A stretch of 64,000 nucleotides of DNA from Sphingobium sp. KCTC 72723. GTDB taxonomy: Bacteria > Pseudomonadota > Alphaproteobacteria > Sphingomonadales > Sphingomonadaceae. Position 1 is the first letter of the stretch. Each line of letters starts with the position of its first letter. Of the stretch, positions 8,966 through 17,383 are shown piece after piece. Both the position numbers and the translations under genes were made by a program. The stretch is taken from NCBI RefSeq assembly GCF_014280435.1, contig NZ_CP060388.1:2865501-2929500 (forward strand), given 5' to 3'. The notes under the pieces were generated by a model. It made no database searches. It had not been told where the DNA came from and saw only the letters and a list, made by a program, of their open reading frames with translations.

Positions 8966-9793
8966 ATGCGGAGCAGCATCACACTGCTTTTCGTGCCTGG
9001 CGACCGGCCCGAGCGTTATGCGAAGGCGGCCACCTCGGGCGCGGATGCTATTATCATCGACCTTGAGGATGCGGTTGCTCCCGCAAATAAGGTGCAAGCC
9101 CGTACAGCACTTTGCCACGTCGTCGCCTTGCCCGCTGACATGGATATTTTTGTGCGTGTAAACGCAGTCAATACCCCATGGCACGAAGAGGATCTGGCGG
9201 CGATCGCATCGCTTCCCCTGTCCGGGTTGATGCTCGCCAAGACCGAGTCCGCGCATGACGTCGAGCAGGCTTCCGAAGTGGCCGCGGGCCAGCCGGTCAT
9301 CGCCTTGCTCGAAACGGCGCTTGGCTTGTCGAGGGCGCGAGAGATATCCGCCTCCGCCTGCGTGCGGCGCCTGGCGTTCGGCAGCATCGATTATTGCGCG
9401 GATATCGGCGCCGCGCATCGGCGCGAGCCGCTGCTGGCGGCGCGCAGCGAGATTGTACTCGCCTCGCGTCTGTCATCCTTGCTTTCGCCAATCGACGGCG
9501 TGTGCACGTCGCTGGGCGAAGAAGCGCTGCTGGAAGATCACGCGCGTTATGCCTTGGATCTTGGGTTCGGCGGCAAGCTCTGCATCCATCCCAGTCAGAT
9601 TGCGCCGGTGCGAATCGGCTTCGCCCCCACACGGGAGGAGCTGGCTTGGGCGCAAAGGACACTGGCTACAGGTGAGGATGGCGCGACTTCCGTGGATGGA
9701 ACCATGGTCGATGCCCCGGTCAGGGTCCGCGCCCGCCAAATCCTGCGGCGCGCCAATCGTGCGGGCACGGCTATTCAGGAAGAAGCATCATGA
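8966..9793 (+). CDS. CitE-like CoA lyase (HpcH/HpaI superfamily, citramalyl-CoA lyase-like)
   Basis: The 275-residue product begins MRSSITLLFVPGDRPERYAK, the typical N-terminus of CitE/Ccl proteins. I start at ATG 8966, with GAAGG upstream, rather than at the longer open frame from 8861. Family motifs are DAIIIDLEDAVAP (about 30-42, metal-site acidic residue), VRVNAV, LLETALGLSRA and GSIDYCADIG. Citramalyl-CoA lyases of this family split citramalyl-CoA into acetyl-CoA and pyruvate, which would complete the route suggested by the CoA-transferase and FAS1-like hydratase. It overlaps the next gene by ATGA at 9790. Malyl-CoA or 3-hydroxyacyl-CoA lyase activity is an alternative. Confidence 0.85.
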   Translation: MRSSITLLFVPGDRPERYAKAATSGADAIIIDLEDAVAPANKVQARTALCHVVALPADMDIFVRVNAVNTPWHEEDLAAIASLPLSGLMLAKTESAHDVEQASEVAAGQPVIALLETALGLSRAREISASACVRRLAFGSIDYCADIGAAHRREPLLAARSEIVLASRLSSLLSPIDGVCTSLGEEALLEDHARYALDLGFGGKLCIHPSQIAPVRIGFAPTREELAWAQRTLATGEDGATSVDGTMVDAPVRVRARQILRRANRAGTAIQEEAS

Positions 9794-10618
9794 ACAATTC
9801 AGAGGGTCTGTGGAAAGCGGACGCCGGCGAGAATCGTGGCGACCAGTCGCCTGCTGGTCTGACAGATGCTTGCTCGGCACAACTGTGGCGGGCGGAATGG
9901 GAGCGCCGCCGCATTGCGCCGCTTAGCTCCGCTCACCCCAGGCTGTCGGAGGACGACATCTATGCAATTGCCGCGCGCACCTTCCAGAGGCGCGACCGAC
10001 AGAAGATCGGTTTCAAGCTGGGCTACACTAGCGCCGAGATGCGCGCGCAGATGGGCATTAACGACCCCAATTTCGGCGTGCTGACAAAGGATCTGCTCGT
10101 GTCCGAAAGAACGGGTCGGGTAGATAGCGAAAACCTGTTCCATCCCCTGATCGAGCCTGAAATCACACTGCGTGTGGGGCGCGACGTCCATGGCCCCGAT
10201 CAGACGCGCGTTAGCATCAGCTATGCGGTGGTTTCCGCAATTGCGAGCCTCGAAATCGTGCATACCCGCTATCAGAGCTATTGCTTTTCCGCGGTCGACA
10301 ATATCGCGGATAACAGCTCGAGCGCGCGGGTGGTGCTCGGCCGCCTCGATCATTCCGGTCGCTCGATGACCTGCGCCTGTGCGCCGTGCTAATGTCGTCG
10401 AAAGGCGCGACGATCGCTCATGGGATCGGCGCGAACGCGCTCGGGGATCCGCGCGCGGCGCTCGCCTGGCTCGCCAATTTCCTGGGGCAGCGCGGCGAAT
10501 GTATTCCCGCCATGAGCATCATAATGACGGTCGGGCTCTCACGCGCCCACGCCGCCCAAGAAGGAGATACAGTCACTGGTGAGTTTACCCTGCTGACATT
10601 GTTTCGGCCATTTTCTGA
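9790..10618 (+). pseudogene. 2-keto-4-pentenoate hydratase, broken by two 1-bp deletions
   Basis: Residues 1 to about 190 in frame 9790 are clear hydratase sequence (KIGFKLGYTSAEM, HPLIEPEITLRVG, ADNSSSARVVLG). The frame is then lost: the continuation DDLRLCAVLMSSKGA and ANALGDPRAALAWLANFL lies in the frame displaced by one base from about 10360. A second shift near 10592 is needed to reach the natural ending DIVSAIF and TGA 10616-10618. Both shifts have the sense of single-base deletions, and restoring two bases gives a 276-codon gene, the family size. Unless these are assembly errors the gene is inactive. The middle frame is open straight into the SDR gene. Confidence 0.8.
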
Positions 10619-10661
10619 TGTGGCCGTCAATGCCGGTCGAAACCAAGAAGGGATCCTGTCG

Positions 10662-11456
10662 ATGGATTTGAAGCTAAGCGGCAAAACTGTGGTGCTGACG
10701 GGTGCTAGCAAGGGCATCGGGCTAGCGGCGCTCCGGACTTTTGCCATGGAAGGTGCCCGGGTGATTGCCGCTGCGCGTGCAAGCCCGGCTTTGGAGGTGG
10801 AGGTCGCCGCGTTGCGCAAGGCAGGGCATGACGTAATTGCATGCCCCTGCGATATTACACGCGATGACGATGTGCAAAATCTGATCGAGACCGCGCAGCG
10901 TTATGCGGGGCGCATTGACGTGTTAGTCAATAATGCCGCTGGTAAACTACCCGCTGGCGACTTTATGGCGATCTCCAGCCAGGAATGGCTGGATGGTTGG
11001 AATGAGAAACTGCAATGCTACATCCGCACCGCCCAGGCGGTGTTCCCGCTCATGCGCGATCAGGGCGGCGGTCGCATCGTCAACGTCGTTGGTGCTGCTG
11101 CGCGAAACCCGAAAGCGTCTTACATGGCGGTCGGCGTCACAAACGCCGGATTGATCAACTTTACGAAGTCGCTGGCGGATCATGGCGCGCCGCATGGCAT
11201 TCTTGTTGCCGGGGTAGCGCCTTCGGGGGTTATGACGGATCGCTGGCGACGCCTGATCGAAAAGCGCGCCGAAGGCGAAGGCAAGACGCCCAAAGCGCTA
11301 CAGGCGGAAATGGACGCAACCTTCCCGCTCGGGCGAATGGCTGATCCTGAGGAAGTCGGCGATGTCATTTGCTTCGTGGCGTCGCCCCGGGCCTCATATA
11401 TTTCTGGCAGCATCATCACGGTAGACGGAGCCTCGACGACTGGCGTATTCAATTAG
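10662..11456 (+). CDS. Short-chain dehydrogenase/reductase
   Basis: A 264-residue classical SDR. The N-terminal cofactor motif is TGASKGIG (about 12-19), followed by NNAAG, the catalytic Ser region IVNVVGAAA, and near-terminal IITVDGAS. The active-site Tyr of the usual YxxxK does not line up cleanly: the region reads ASYMAVGVTNAGL, where the Lys of YxxxK is replaced by V, so catalysis may be atypical. ATG 10662 with AAGAAGG upstream is chosen because the longer open frame is the shifted tail of the hydratase pseudogene. As the last gene of the operon it would interconvert a hydroxy- and a keto-acyl intermediate. Confidence 0.8.
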   Translation: MDLKLSGKTVVLTGASKGIGLAALRTFAMEGARVIAAARASPALEVEVAALRKAGHDVIACPCDITRDDDVQNLIETAQRYAGRIDVLVNNAAGKLPAGDFMAISSQEWLDGWNEKLQCYIRTAQAVFPLMRDQGGGRIVNVVGAAARNPKASYMAVGVTNAGLINFTKSLADHGAPHGILVAGVAPSGVMTDRWRRLIEKRAEGEGKTPKALQAEMDATFPLGRMADPEEVGDVICFVASPRASYISGSIITVDGASTTGVFN

Positions 11457-11588
11457 AAGACCTGGGCACCTCCATCAACCCGTTGATCTGAGCGGACTTG
11501 AGCGTTCAGCGCAGGATTTGGCATGATTGGGGCCGCTTGGGTCTCCATTCTGATGGCTTTTGTTGGCATTGCCGTCTTTCAGGCGCAG

Positions 11589-12289
11589 CTATCCCGTCGC
11601 TACCCGTCGTTCATGGAAGATGAGTCGGTGCATGTTGTAGACGAGGGGGGCGTGGGTGATCTTGGCTTCGGCGCGCTAGATGCCGATGGTGCGGATGAAC
11701 AGCCCCATCTGGTCTTTCTGCCGGGCGAACACATGTTCGACGCGGGCGCGGATTTTCGATTTGGCGGCGTTGGCTCTGGTGGTGCGTTCGGGCATCGGCT
11801 TGCCGCGTGGCTTCTTGCGATGGATTCGGCTGACCCGGCTCTGCCGCTTGAGCCATGCCTCGTTGGCTTGGCTCCGATAGGCCGTGTCGGCCCAGACATC
11901 GGAGGCGGTGTTGTCGCTGGTGACTACATCACGCAGCATTTGTCCGTCGAAGCGCGCTGCGTCGGTGACCTTGCCCTTGCGGATGAAGCCGAAGGTCCGG
12001 CAGATCGACACGCTGCTCTTGTAGCCGAAGCTCGGGATGGCGATGTCGATGCCCGGCTTGCCGTTCGCCAAGGGTTTGGCCTTTGCGAACTTGAGCGTCC
12101 AGCGTGCGTCGGTGTCCTTCTGCGCCGCCCTGACTGGCTCATCGGGCCAGATCTCGCAGGCCTTCTTGCCCGCCTTGATCGCATCCTTTTCAGGCGCCGT
12201 GTTGCGCTGCTTGGGCGCAGCCACCAGTGTGGCATCGACGATCTGCCCACCCACGGCGAGATAGCCGCGTTCCTTGAGCTGGAGACCCG
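11589..12289 (-). pseudogene. IS5-family transposase remnant
   Basis: The minus strand encodes the C-terminal two thirds of an IS5-type transposase: GGQIVDATLVAAPKQRNT, FGYKSSVSICR, ARVEHVFARQKDQMGLFIR. An in-frame TAG at 11676-11678 falls where the intact relative at 22.3-23.2 kb reads KRAEAK, after which the frame continues to TAG 11589-11591. The N-terminal ~110 residues are missing; the sequence is cut at about 12289 by the end of another IS copy. The large forward open frame 11523-12302 is its antisense shadow. Confidence 0.8.
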
Positions 12290-12416
12290 CAAAAACCTGT
12301 AGCGTTTACGCGGTCATGGTGATTCACTGATCGGGAGCGATTATGGAGAGCCGTGGTGGATCCGAAGTCCCTGTTCAGTTTGAGCGACCATCTTGAAGCG
12401 TTGAGCAAGGAAGGCG
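12284..12416 (+). mobile_element. Left end of a second IS5-family copy (remnant)
   Basis: From ACCCGCAAAAAC at 12284 the sequence matches the left terminus of the IS at 22.2 kb, including the GATTCA/TGAT block and then, from GTG 12356, the transposase N-terminus VDPKSLFSLSDHLEALSK. It stops after about 20 codons where the IS66-type sequence starts. Confidence 0.7.
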
Positions 12417-12515
12417 GTACGCCTCCGGTGAGGGCCGCCTTGCGGTGATCGGCTGATATTTGGAGATGGCACCGGTGCAAGCACTGGTGTTTGCACCGGT
12501 ACTAGAGACGGTGCG

Positions 12516-12845
12516 ATGGGTCAGGTGACGATAATTTCGGGCGTTGAGCGGCGGCGGGTATGGTCTGACGACCAGAAGCGGACGCTGGTGATGGCGGTGT
12601 CGCAACCCGGCGCGAACGTGGCGGAGATCGCGAGGGAGGCGGATCTACGGCCGGGCCAGATCTATCGCTGGCGGCGACAGATGTTCGGTGATGCGAACGG
12701 TTTTGCCGCCGTTGCGGTGAAGCCTGATCCAGCGCCGCCGACGGGGCCAGCGGTTGTCGTGGAGCTGGGCAGCATCACGGTCCGCATAGCGGCGGATACG
12801 CCGCCGGATTTGGCTGCTGCCGTCCTGCGGTCGCTGCGGCGGTGA
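12516..12845 (+). CDS. IS66 accessory protein TnpA
   Basis: A 109-residue protein with the IS66 OrfA helix-turn-helix: SGVERRRVWSDDQKR, then VAEIAREADLRPGQIYRWRR (residues about 30-50) and a C-terminal GSITVRIAADTPPDLA segment. In the family it is one of two small proteins required with TnpC. Its stop overlaps the GTG of tnpB (GTGA). The gene looks intact, but the element cannot move because tnpB is interrupted and tnpC is truncated. Confidence 0.85.
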   Translation: MGQVTIISGVERRRVWSDDQKRTLVMAVSQPGANVAEIAREADLRPGQIYRWRRQMFGDANGFAAVAVKPDPAPPTGPAVVVELGSITVRIAADTPPDLAAAVLRSLRR

Positions 12846-12921
12846 TCCCGGTCCCCTCGGGTGTCAGGATATGGATCGCGACCGGGCATACCGATATGAG
12901 GAAGGGTATGCGATCCTTGGC

Positions 12922-12992
12922 TGCGTATTTCGTAAAAACGGGACATTCGTTTCGCTAAATCGCGGACAGCGGTTTCGCTAATTCCGGGACAG
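12922..12992. repeat. Left terminal array of IS21 transposase-binding repeats
   Basis: Three tandem copies of a ~23-bp unit close to TTTCGCTAAnnCCGGGACAG. Such multiple terminal repeats are the usual IstA binding sites of IS21 elements. Confidence 0.75.
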
Positions 12993-13059
12993 CTGGAGGT
13001 GTGTTTTCCGTTTGCCTTGTTGAAGTCGGGTTGGCTGATCGCGCGGCTTTGCTTTGAGG

Positions 13060-13800
13060 TCAAGCCTGAGGTGGTTTTTGCTTGCGCATGCTGTCCCCTT
13101 CGAGGGTGATGCGGTGGGCATTGTGGATGATCCGGTCGAGTATGGCATCGGCGATGGTGGGTTCGCCGATCATGTCGTGCCAGGCGGTCACAGGGAGCTG
13201 GGCGGTGATCAGCGTGGATTTTCGCCGATAGCGTTCCTCGAAGATTTCGAGCAGATCGAGCCGCTGCTGATCGCTCAGCGAGTGGGTGCCCCAGTCATCG
13301 AGGATAAGCAGTTCGACCCGCGCCAGCCTGTCTGCCAGACGCGGGAAGCTGCCGTCGAGGCGTGCAAGAGCGAGCGCGTCGAACAGGCGCGGCATGCGCA
13401 TATAGAGAACCGGATGATCGAGCCGGGCAGCTTGCCGCCCAAAGGCGCAACCCAACCATGTTTTTCCGGTTCCGGTCTGGCCGGTAATGATGAGATTCTC
13501 ATGAGCCTTGAGCCACGCCCCTTGCGCGAGCGACAGGATAGCGCGGCGGTCCATCCCGCGGTGCGCGGTAAAGTCGATGTCCTCGATACAGGCATCGGCA
13601 AAGCGCAACCGCGCGGACCTGAGCTTGTTGCCTAGACGCCGGTCCGCACGGACCGCCATTTCGCGGTCGAGCATCAACCCGAGCCATTCCTCGCGGGCAA
13701 GATCCTCGCCGCTGCCTTGTGCGGTCATCTCGCGCCACGCGGCGGACATTCCGGCGAGGCCAAGCGCATGCATCTGATCAAGGGTGGGATTGTTCAACAT
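13060..13800 (-). CDS. istB: IS21 helper ATPase IstB
   Basis: A 246-residue AAA+ helper. Walker A is in [16 protein letters not shown] (about 107-122) and Walker B in [10 protein letters not shown]. The C-terminal sensor region reads [20 protein letters not shown], typical of IstB/DnaC-like proteins. IstB guides target selection by the IstA transposase through ATP-dependent remodelling of target DNA. It lies 15 bp downstream of istA and is probably co-transcribed with it. Confidence 0.95.
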   Translation of the reverse strand: MLNNPTLDQMHALGLAGMSAAWREMTAQGSGEDLAREEWLGLMLDREMAVRADRRLGNKLRSARLRFADACIEDIDFTAHRGMDRRAILSLAQGAWLKAHENLIITGQTGTGKTWLGCAFGRQAARLDHPVLYMRMPRLFDALALARLDGSFPRLADRLARVELLILDDWGTHSLSDQQRLDLLEIFEERYRRKSTLITAQLPVTAWHDMIGEPTIADAILDRIIHNAHRITLEGDSMRKQKPPQA

Positions 13801-13815
13801 GGGAGTTTCCTTTCT

Positions 13816-15369
13816 TCATTGATAATAGCCCCGGCCACGGATGTTCGTGTGCGCAGGCGTGGGTCGTGCCGGCTCGGTCGCCGGCCTGATCCGGTCGAGC
13901 CCGGATTTGAGGATCGCGGCGACCGAAGAGTAGGAGACCGCGTTGATGATCAGCGCGCGTTCGCATGATGCTTCCACCCGGTCCCGCTCGTAGCGCCGGG
14001 CCAGCGACAGAACGCCCATCGCCGAACGATAGCCCTGTTCAGGATGAGGCCGGTCGCGCATCAGCCGTTCGACCAGGATCGCCGCGTTGACGCCGATCTG
14101 GTCGGCTTTGCCGATCAGGCTGGCTGGCGTCATGTTGGCATAACGCTGATGGGCCTTGGGCATATGCTCGCTCACCGTCACATGGCCCCGGCGCTGGGAC
14201 CGCCGGACATGGCTCGCCACCCGCTGGTGATCGTGGAACAACTCGACCACCCTGTGGGTGAGCCGGACATCGACCTGCCGCCCGATCAGCCGGTGCGGGA
14301 CCGAGTAGAAGGTCTTGTCGACCTCGACATGATAATCGGGATGGACCTTGGCCCTTTTCCACTCGGCATATTCGAACCGCGCTGCCGGGAGCGGCGCAAG
14401 GGCGCTCCGCTCGATCTCTTCGAACAGCGCGCGGCGCGATCGCCCCACATGGCGCATCGGTCGATCATTCAGATCCTCGAGCAACACGGCGATCGCCGCA
14501 TTCAGGTCCGCAAGGGTGAAGAAGCGCCGGTTGCGCAGTCGCGCAAGGATCCAGCGCTCGACGATCAACACGGCCCCTTCGACCTTGCCCTTGTCGCGTG
14601 GACGACGACTGCGGGTCGGCAAGATTGTCGTGTCGTAATGATCCGCCATCGCTGCAAAGGTCTGGTTGAGCGTCGGCTCGAACCACAGCGCCTTCGCCAC
14701 CCCGGCTTTCAGATTGTCGCAGACAATGGCGCGGGCTACCCCGCCGAAGTAACCCAGCGCTTGAACCTGGCCTTCGATCCAGTCGGGGAGCTTCTGACTC
14801 AGGCTGGCCATCACGAACGTCAGCGACGAAGCCCCCAGAACCGCCACGAAGATCTGCGCCTGGTGTATTTCCCCGGTCGATGGATCGATCAGCGGCACTG
14901 TATGACCTGCATAATCGGTCTGCATCACAGCACCCGCCTCATGCCGATTACGGAAGCTTGCATGGGTGCACTTCTGGAAGGCCGCAAAGCGATCGCAGAA
15001 CCAGGTATAGCCATAGCCATTGGGATGCCCGGCGCGATATTCTTGCCAAAGCAGCGTCAGCGTCACACCCTTGCGCTTGATCTCGCGCGCAACCACCGGC
15101 CAGTCCGGCTCGCTCAGATCCTGCGGAGGCCGCCCGACACGGCGAAAGAGAAGCTGCTCAAGAGCCGCATCATCGTCATATCCCGGTGGCAGTGGCCAGC
15201 TGGAAAGGCCCACTTCGCGTGCACGCAGGACATAGGTCGATACTGTCGTCTTGCTGAGCTTCAATCGCTCCGACACTGTCCGTACTGATAGCCCCTGATC
15301 ATAGGTCAGGCGCAGAATCGATCGCATGTCCTTCACGTTCGTTCGTCTCGCTTGCTTCCGTCTTGGCAT
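13816..15369 (-). CDS. istA: IS21 transposase IstA
   Basis: I start the 517-residue product at ATG 15369 (MPRRKQARRTN) because GGGAGGGAAG sits just upstream; 13 further in-frame residues are possible. The N-terminus has a helix-turn-helix (GLSVRTVSERLKLSKTTVST). The DDE catalytic core shows Asp in MQTDYAGH, Asp in VCDNLKAGV and Glu in RDKGKVEGAV. The Mu-transposase-type C-terminal domain includes EVDKTFYSVPHRLIGR. The protein cuts and joins the element ends. All parts look intact. Confidence 0.93.
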   Translation of the reverse strand: MPRRKQARRTNVKDMRSILRLTYDQGLSVRTVSERLKLSKTTVSTYVLRAREVGLSSWPLPPGYDDDAALEQLLFRRVGRPPQDLSEPDWPVVAREIKRKGVTLTLLWQEYRAGHPNGYGYTWFCDRFAAFQKCTHASFRNRHEAGAVMQTDYAGHTVPLIDPSTGEIHQAQIFVAVLGASSLTFVMASLSQKLPDWIEGQVQALGYFGGVARAIVCDNLKAGVAKALWFEPTLNQTFAAMADHYDTTILPTRSRRPRDKGKVEGAVLIVERWILARLRNRRFFTLADLNAAIAVLLEDLNDRPMRHVGRSRRALFEEIERSALAPLPAARFEYAEWKRAKVHPDYHVEVDKTFYSVPHRLIGRQVDVRLTHRVVELFHDHQRVASHVRRSQRRGHVTVSEHMPKAHQRYANMTPASLIGKADQIGVNAAILVERLMRDRPHPEQGYRSAMGVLSLARRYERDRVEASCERALIINAVSYSSVAAILKSGLDRIRPATEPARPTPAHTNIRGRGYYQ

Positions 15370-15441
15370 CTTCCCTCCCATCACCTTGATGAAAGGACTC
15401 AATGCCACTCCGGCGCGCCCGAAAAACGAACCTCATTCCCG

Positions 15442-15546
15442 CCCGAAACCACTGTCCCGGAATTAGCGGAATCGCTGTCCCGTATTTACTGAAATCACTG
15501 TCCGCGAATTACCGAAATCCGTGTCCGGGAATTTGCGAAACACGCA
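15442..15546. repeat. Right terminal array of IS21 transposase-binding repeats
   Basis: Read on the minus strand this holds four copies of the same ~23-bp unit as the left end, for example TTTCGGTAATTCGCGGACAG and TTCCGCTAATTCCGGGACAG. The outermost copy carries the terminal TGCGT. Confidence 0.75.
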
Positions 15547-15868
15547 CCTTGGCCCTGCAGATACAGCAGAGCTTCAAGCGGGACCCCCATGCCGGTGATC
15601 TCTATGTCTTCCGAGGGCGCCGGGGCGATCTGTGCAAGATCCTGTGGCACGATGGCATTGGCATGTCGCTCTATGCCAAGATCCTGGAGCGCGGGAAGTA
15701 TATCTGGCCGTCGGCTGTAGACGGGGTAATTGCCATCTCTGCCTCCCAGCTGGCTTGCATGCTTGAGGCGATCGACTGGCGTAACCCGCAAGCAACCTGG
15801 CGCCCGACACTGGCCGGATAATCGGTGTCGGGAGGCTAAAAAGCTAGAGATTCCGGTGCTTTTCTGCT

Positions 15869-16012
15869 ATGCCTTTAGGCATGGGTGACGCGGCGCAAGC
15901 AGAGATCCAGAGCCTTCGCGAGCAGCTTGCCGCAGCCCAGGCGGTCGCCGCCGAGGTGGCCCGGATAAAAGCGATCAACGCCGATCTGGAAGCCCGCAAT
16001 GCCCTTCTGGAA
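15869..16012 (+). pseudogene. IS66 tnpC, N-terminal fragment
   Basis: About 48 codons beginning MPLGMGDAAQAEIQSLREQL match the coiled-coil N-terminus of IS66 transposases. The match ends at NALLE, after which the sequence belongs to the IS110 remnant on the other strand. Confidence 0.75.
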
Positions 16013-16458
16013 CCCATCCATATTCTGTCAGATGCCCACGGATTGCATTAATGAGCTGGGTCCGCTGCCGCACCAGAAGGTCCCGAGCCCGAAAGACGAG
16101 ACCTGCCGCCTGCTGCTCCTCGCTTTTCACGGCTACAAACCGCATGTTCGGTCTCTGAGCCGCCTCACAAATCGCCTCGGCATCGACCGCATCATTTTTA
16201 TGACGCTTCACGAACGGCTTCACATACTGGCGGAATCAGCCGTACCTCATGGCCGATATGCGCCAGTTGGCGCGCCCAATGATGAGCTCCGCCGCAGGCT
16301 TCCAGCGCGACCACGCATCGGGGTTGAGCGGCGAAGAACGCAAGTAACTTGCCGCGGCTGATCCGTTTGCTGAAGAGCGCGTGCCCGCGCGCATCCGCAC
16401 CGTGAGCGTGAAAAACATGCTTGGCGATATCCAACCCAATTGTGCTAACTTCCGACAT
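16013..16458 (-). pseudogene. IS110-family transposase fragment (N-terminal half, frameshifted)
   Basis: Minus-strand MSEVSTIGLDIAKHVF and CVVALEACGGAHHWAR give the RuvC-like start of an IS110 transposase. After RLIPP the frame must shift to continue as VKPFVKRHKNDAVDAEAIC and DLLVRQRTQLINAIRGHL. The missing bases near 16215 are most simply a 2-bp deletion. Everything beyond LTEYG is gone, cut by the IS66 junction. Confidence 0.75.
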
Positions 16459-16535
16459 GGACGCCTCCTCAAGTGGTGTTCAACACCTCCACTATGGCAC
16501 ATCGATGCCGCCGGGGGGCGTCCACCCCATCAGTT

Positions 16536-16680
16536 CATGCGCGATAAGTGGCTGTCCAACCGCATCTTCACATCCCACGACAACATCATCGACCTTTGCT
16601 GCGAAGCCTGGAACAGGCTGATTGATCAGCCATGGCGCATCATGGCAATCGGAAGCCGCAAATGGGCGCGTGGGTCATGA
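16536..16680 (+). pseudogene. IS630-family transposase C-terminal fragment
   Basis: An open stretch reading MRDKWLSNRIFTSHDNI and WNRLIDQPWRIMAIGSRKW matches the extreme C-terminus of IS630-type transposases. No upstream part remains. Confidence 0.65.
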
Positions 16681-16717
16681 TCACTGCAGGTTGGTATTAG
16701 CGTGCAGATACGTTACT

Positions 16718-17015
16718 TTCGTGTAGTCACCCCATCTTCCATCAGTCCGATGCCGCTATCCGCGGCCATGTGTTTGTCTCGTTCCTCGCTCTGACGCTGG
16801 CCAAGGAACTGACCCGCTTGTGTCAGGAAAAGGGCTTGCAGCCCGAATGGCAGCCGCTCCTCAACGATCTCGATCGCCTTCAGGAAGCCACCATCGAAAA
16901 GGACGGCAAGGTCATTACCACCCGCACCCACGTTTCGGGCCAGGTGGGGAATGTCTTCAAGGCAACCGGCATCGCGCTGCCGGCCAATATCAGCGAACTG
17001 CCGCCGCGAACCTGA
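16718..17015 (+). pseudogene. IS1634-family (IS4 superfamily) transposase C-terminal fragment
   Basis: About 95 codons starting HPIFHQSDAAIRGHVFVSF and running through TLAKELTRLCQEKGLQP match the C-terminal end of IS1634-type transposases. The following bases to ~17070 look like the right IS end. From 17070 to 17383 I see no gene, only the first copy of the 41-bp repeat described below. Confidence 0.65.
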
Positions 17016-17206
17016 GCCTCTGCAAGCTCAACCAAACTCAAAAATGTAGTGGTAATACTCGCGCCGGTGCGTGCATGTCATTGAACAAAAATGCCTTTTC
17101 CAAAAGCACTGTTCAAGTTGGGCATGACGCATCTCTGCCTCCTGTCAGACCCAATGAAGCAGATCAGGCGATCAAATGCGAGGGGTTTTTGGAGGTGCCC
17201 ACCTGC

Positions 17207-17247
17207 GCACGGTTGGGGTAGACAGCGCTATTTCAATCGAAGTTCCC
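17207..17247. repeat. 41-bp direct repeat, copy A
   Basis: Starts GCACGGTTGGGGTAGACAGC. It matches 18319-18359 in the same orientation with two substitutions in 41 bases. The two copies bracket the FAH-family gene and its promoter. Confidence 0.75.
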
Positions 17248-17383
17248 TAGAGGAGGGTTGGACGTGGCCCACGGTTCGATTGTTCAGGAGCAGGTTGGCT
17301 TTGCTGGGCGCACTAGGGGTTCCATCATCGCTGGACGAACTCGGAAAGCTGATCGACTGGGTAGGTGAAGCAGAAAGAAACGA

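Larger units (their letters stand above)
12922..15546 (-). mobile_element. Complete IS21-family element (2625 bp) with 7-bp target duplication
   Basis: The ends are TGCGTATTTCGTAAA and, reverse-complemented, TGCGTGTTTCGCAAA. They are flanked by the direct repeat CCTTGGC at 12915-12921 and 15547-15553. Inside are istA and istB in the usual order on the minus strand. Both genes are intact, so the element may be active. Confidence 0.9.
12842..15821 (+). pseudogene. IS66 tnpB interrupted by IS21-family insertion
   Basis: The first 26 codons (VPSGVRIWIATGHTDMRKG) lie at 12842-12921. The rest (LALQIQQSFKRDPHAGD, VFRGRRGDLCKILWHDG, GKYIWPSAVDGV) resumes at 15554. Removing 12922-15546 plus one copy of the CCTTGGC duplication rejoins the codons TCC TTG GCC CTG in frame. 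This demonstrates a clean insertion into a previously intact gene. Confidence 0.85.
12417..16012 (+). mobile_element. IS66-family element, split by IS21 and truncated at its right
   Basis: The three-gene IS66 order tnpA-tnpB-tnpC is readable: tnpA 12516-12845, tnpB starting 12842 and resuming after the inserted IS21 element at 15554-15821, and the tnpC N-terminus from 15869. The left end is near GTACGCC at 12417. The right end is lost where tnpC runs into an IS110 fragment at about 16012. Confidence 0.75.

Noticed and set aside
11523..12302. 259-codon forward frame
   Set aside because: It is antisense to the IS5-family transposase remnant, whose protein motifs are unmistakable.
14044..15288. 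414-codon forward frame
   Set aside because: Antisense shadow of istA in the first IS21 element.
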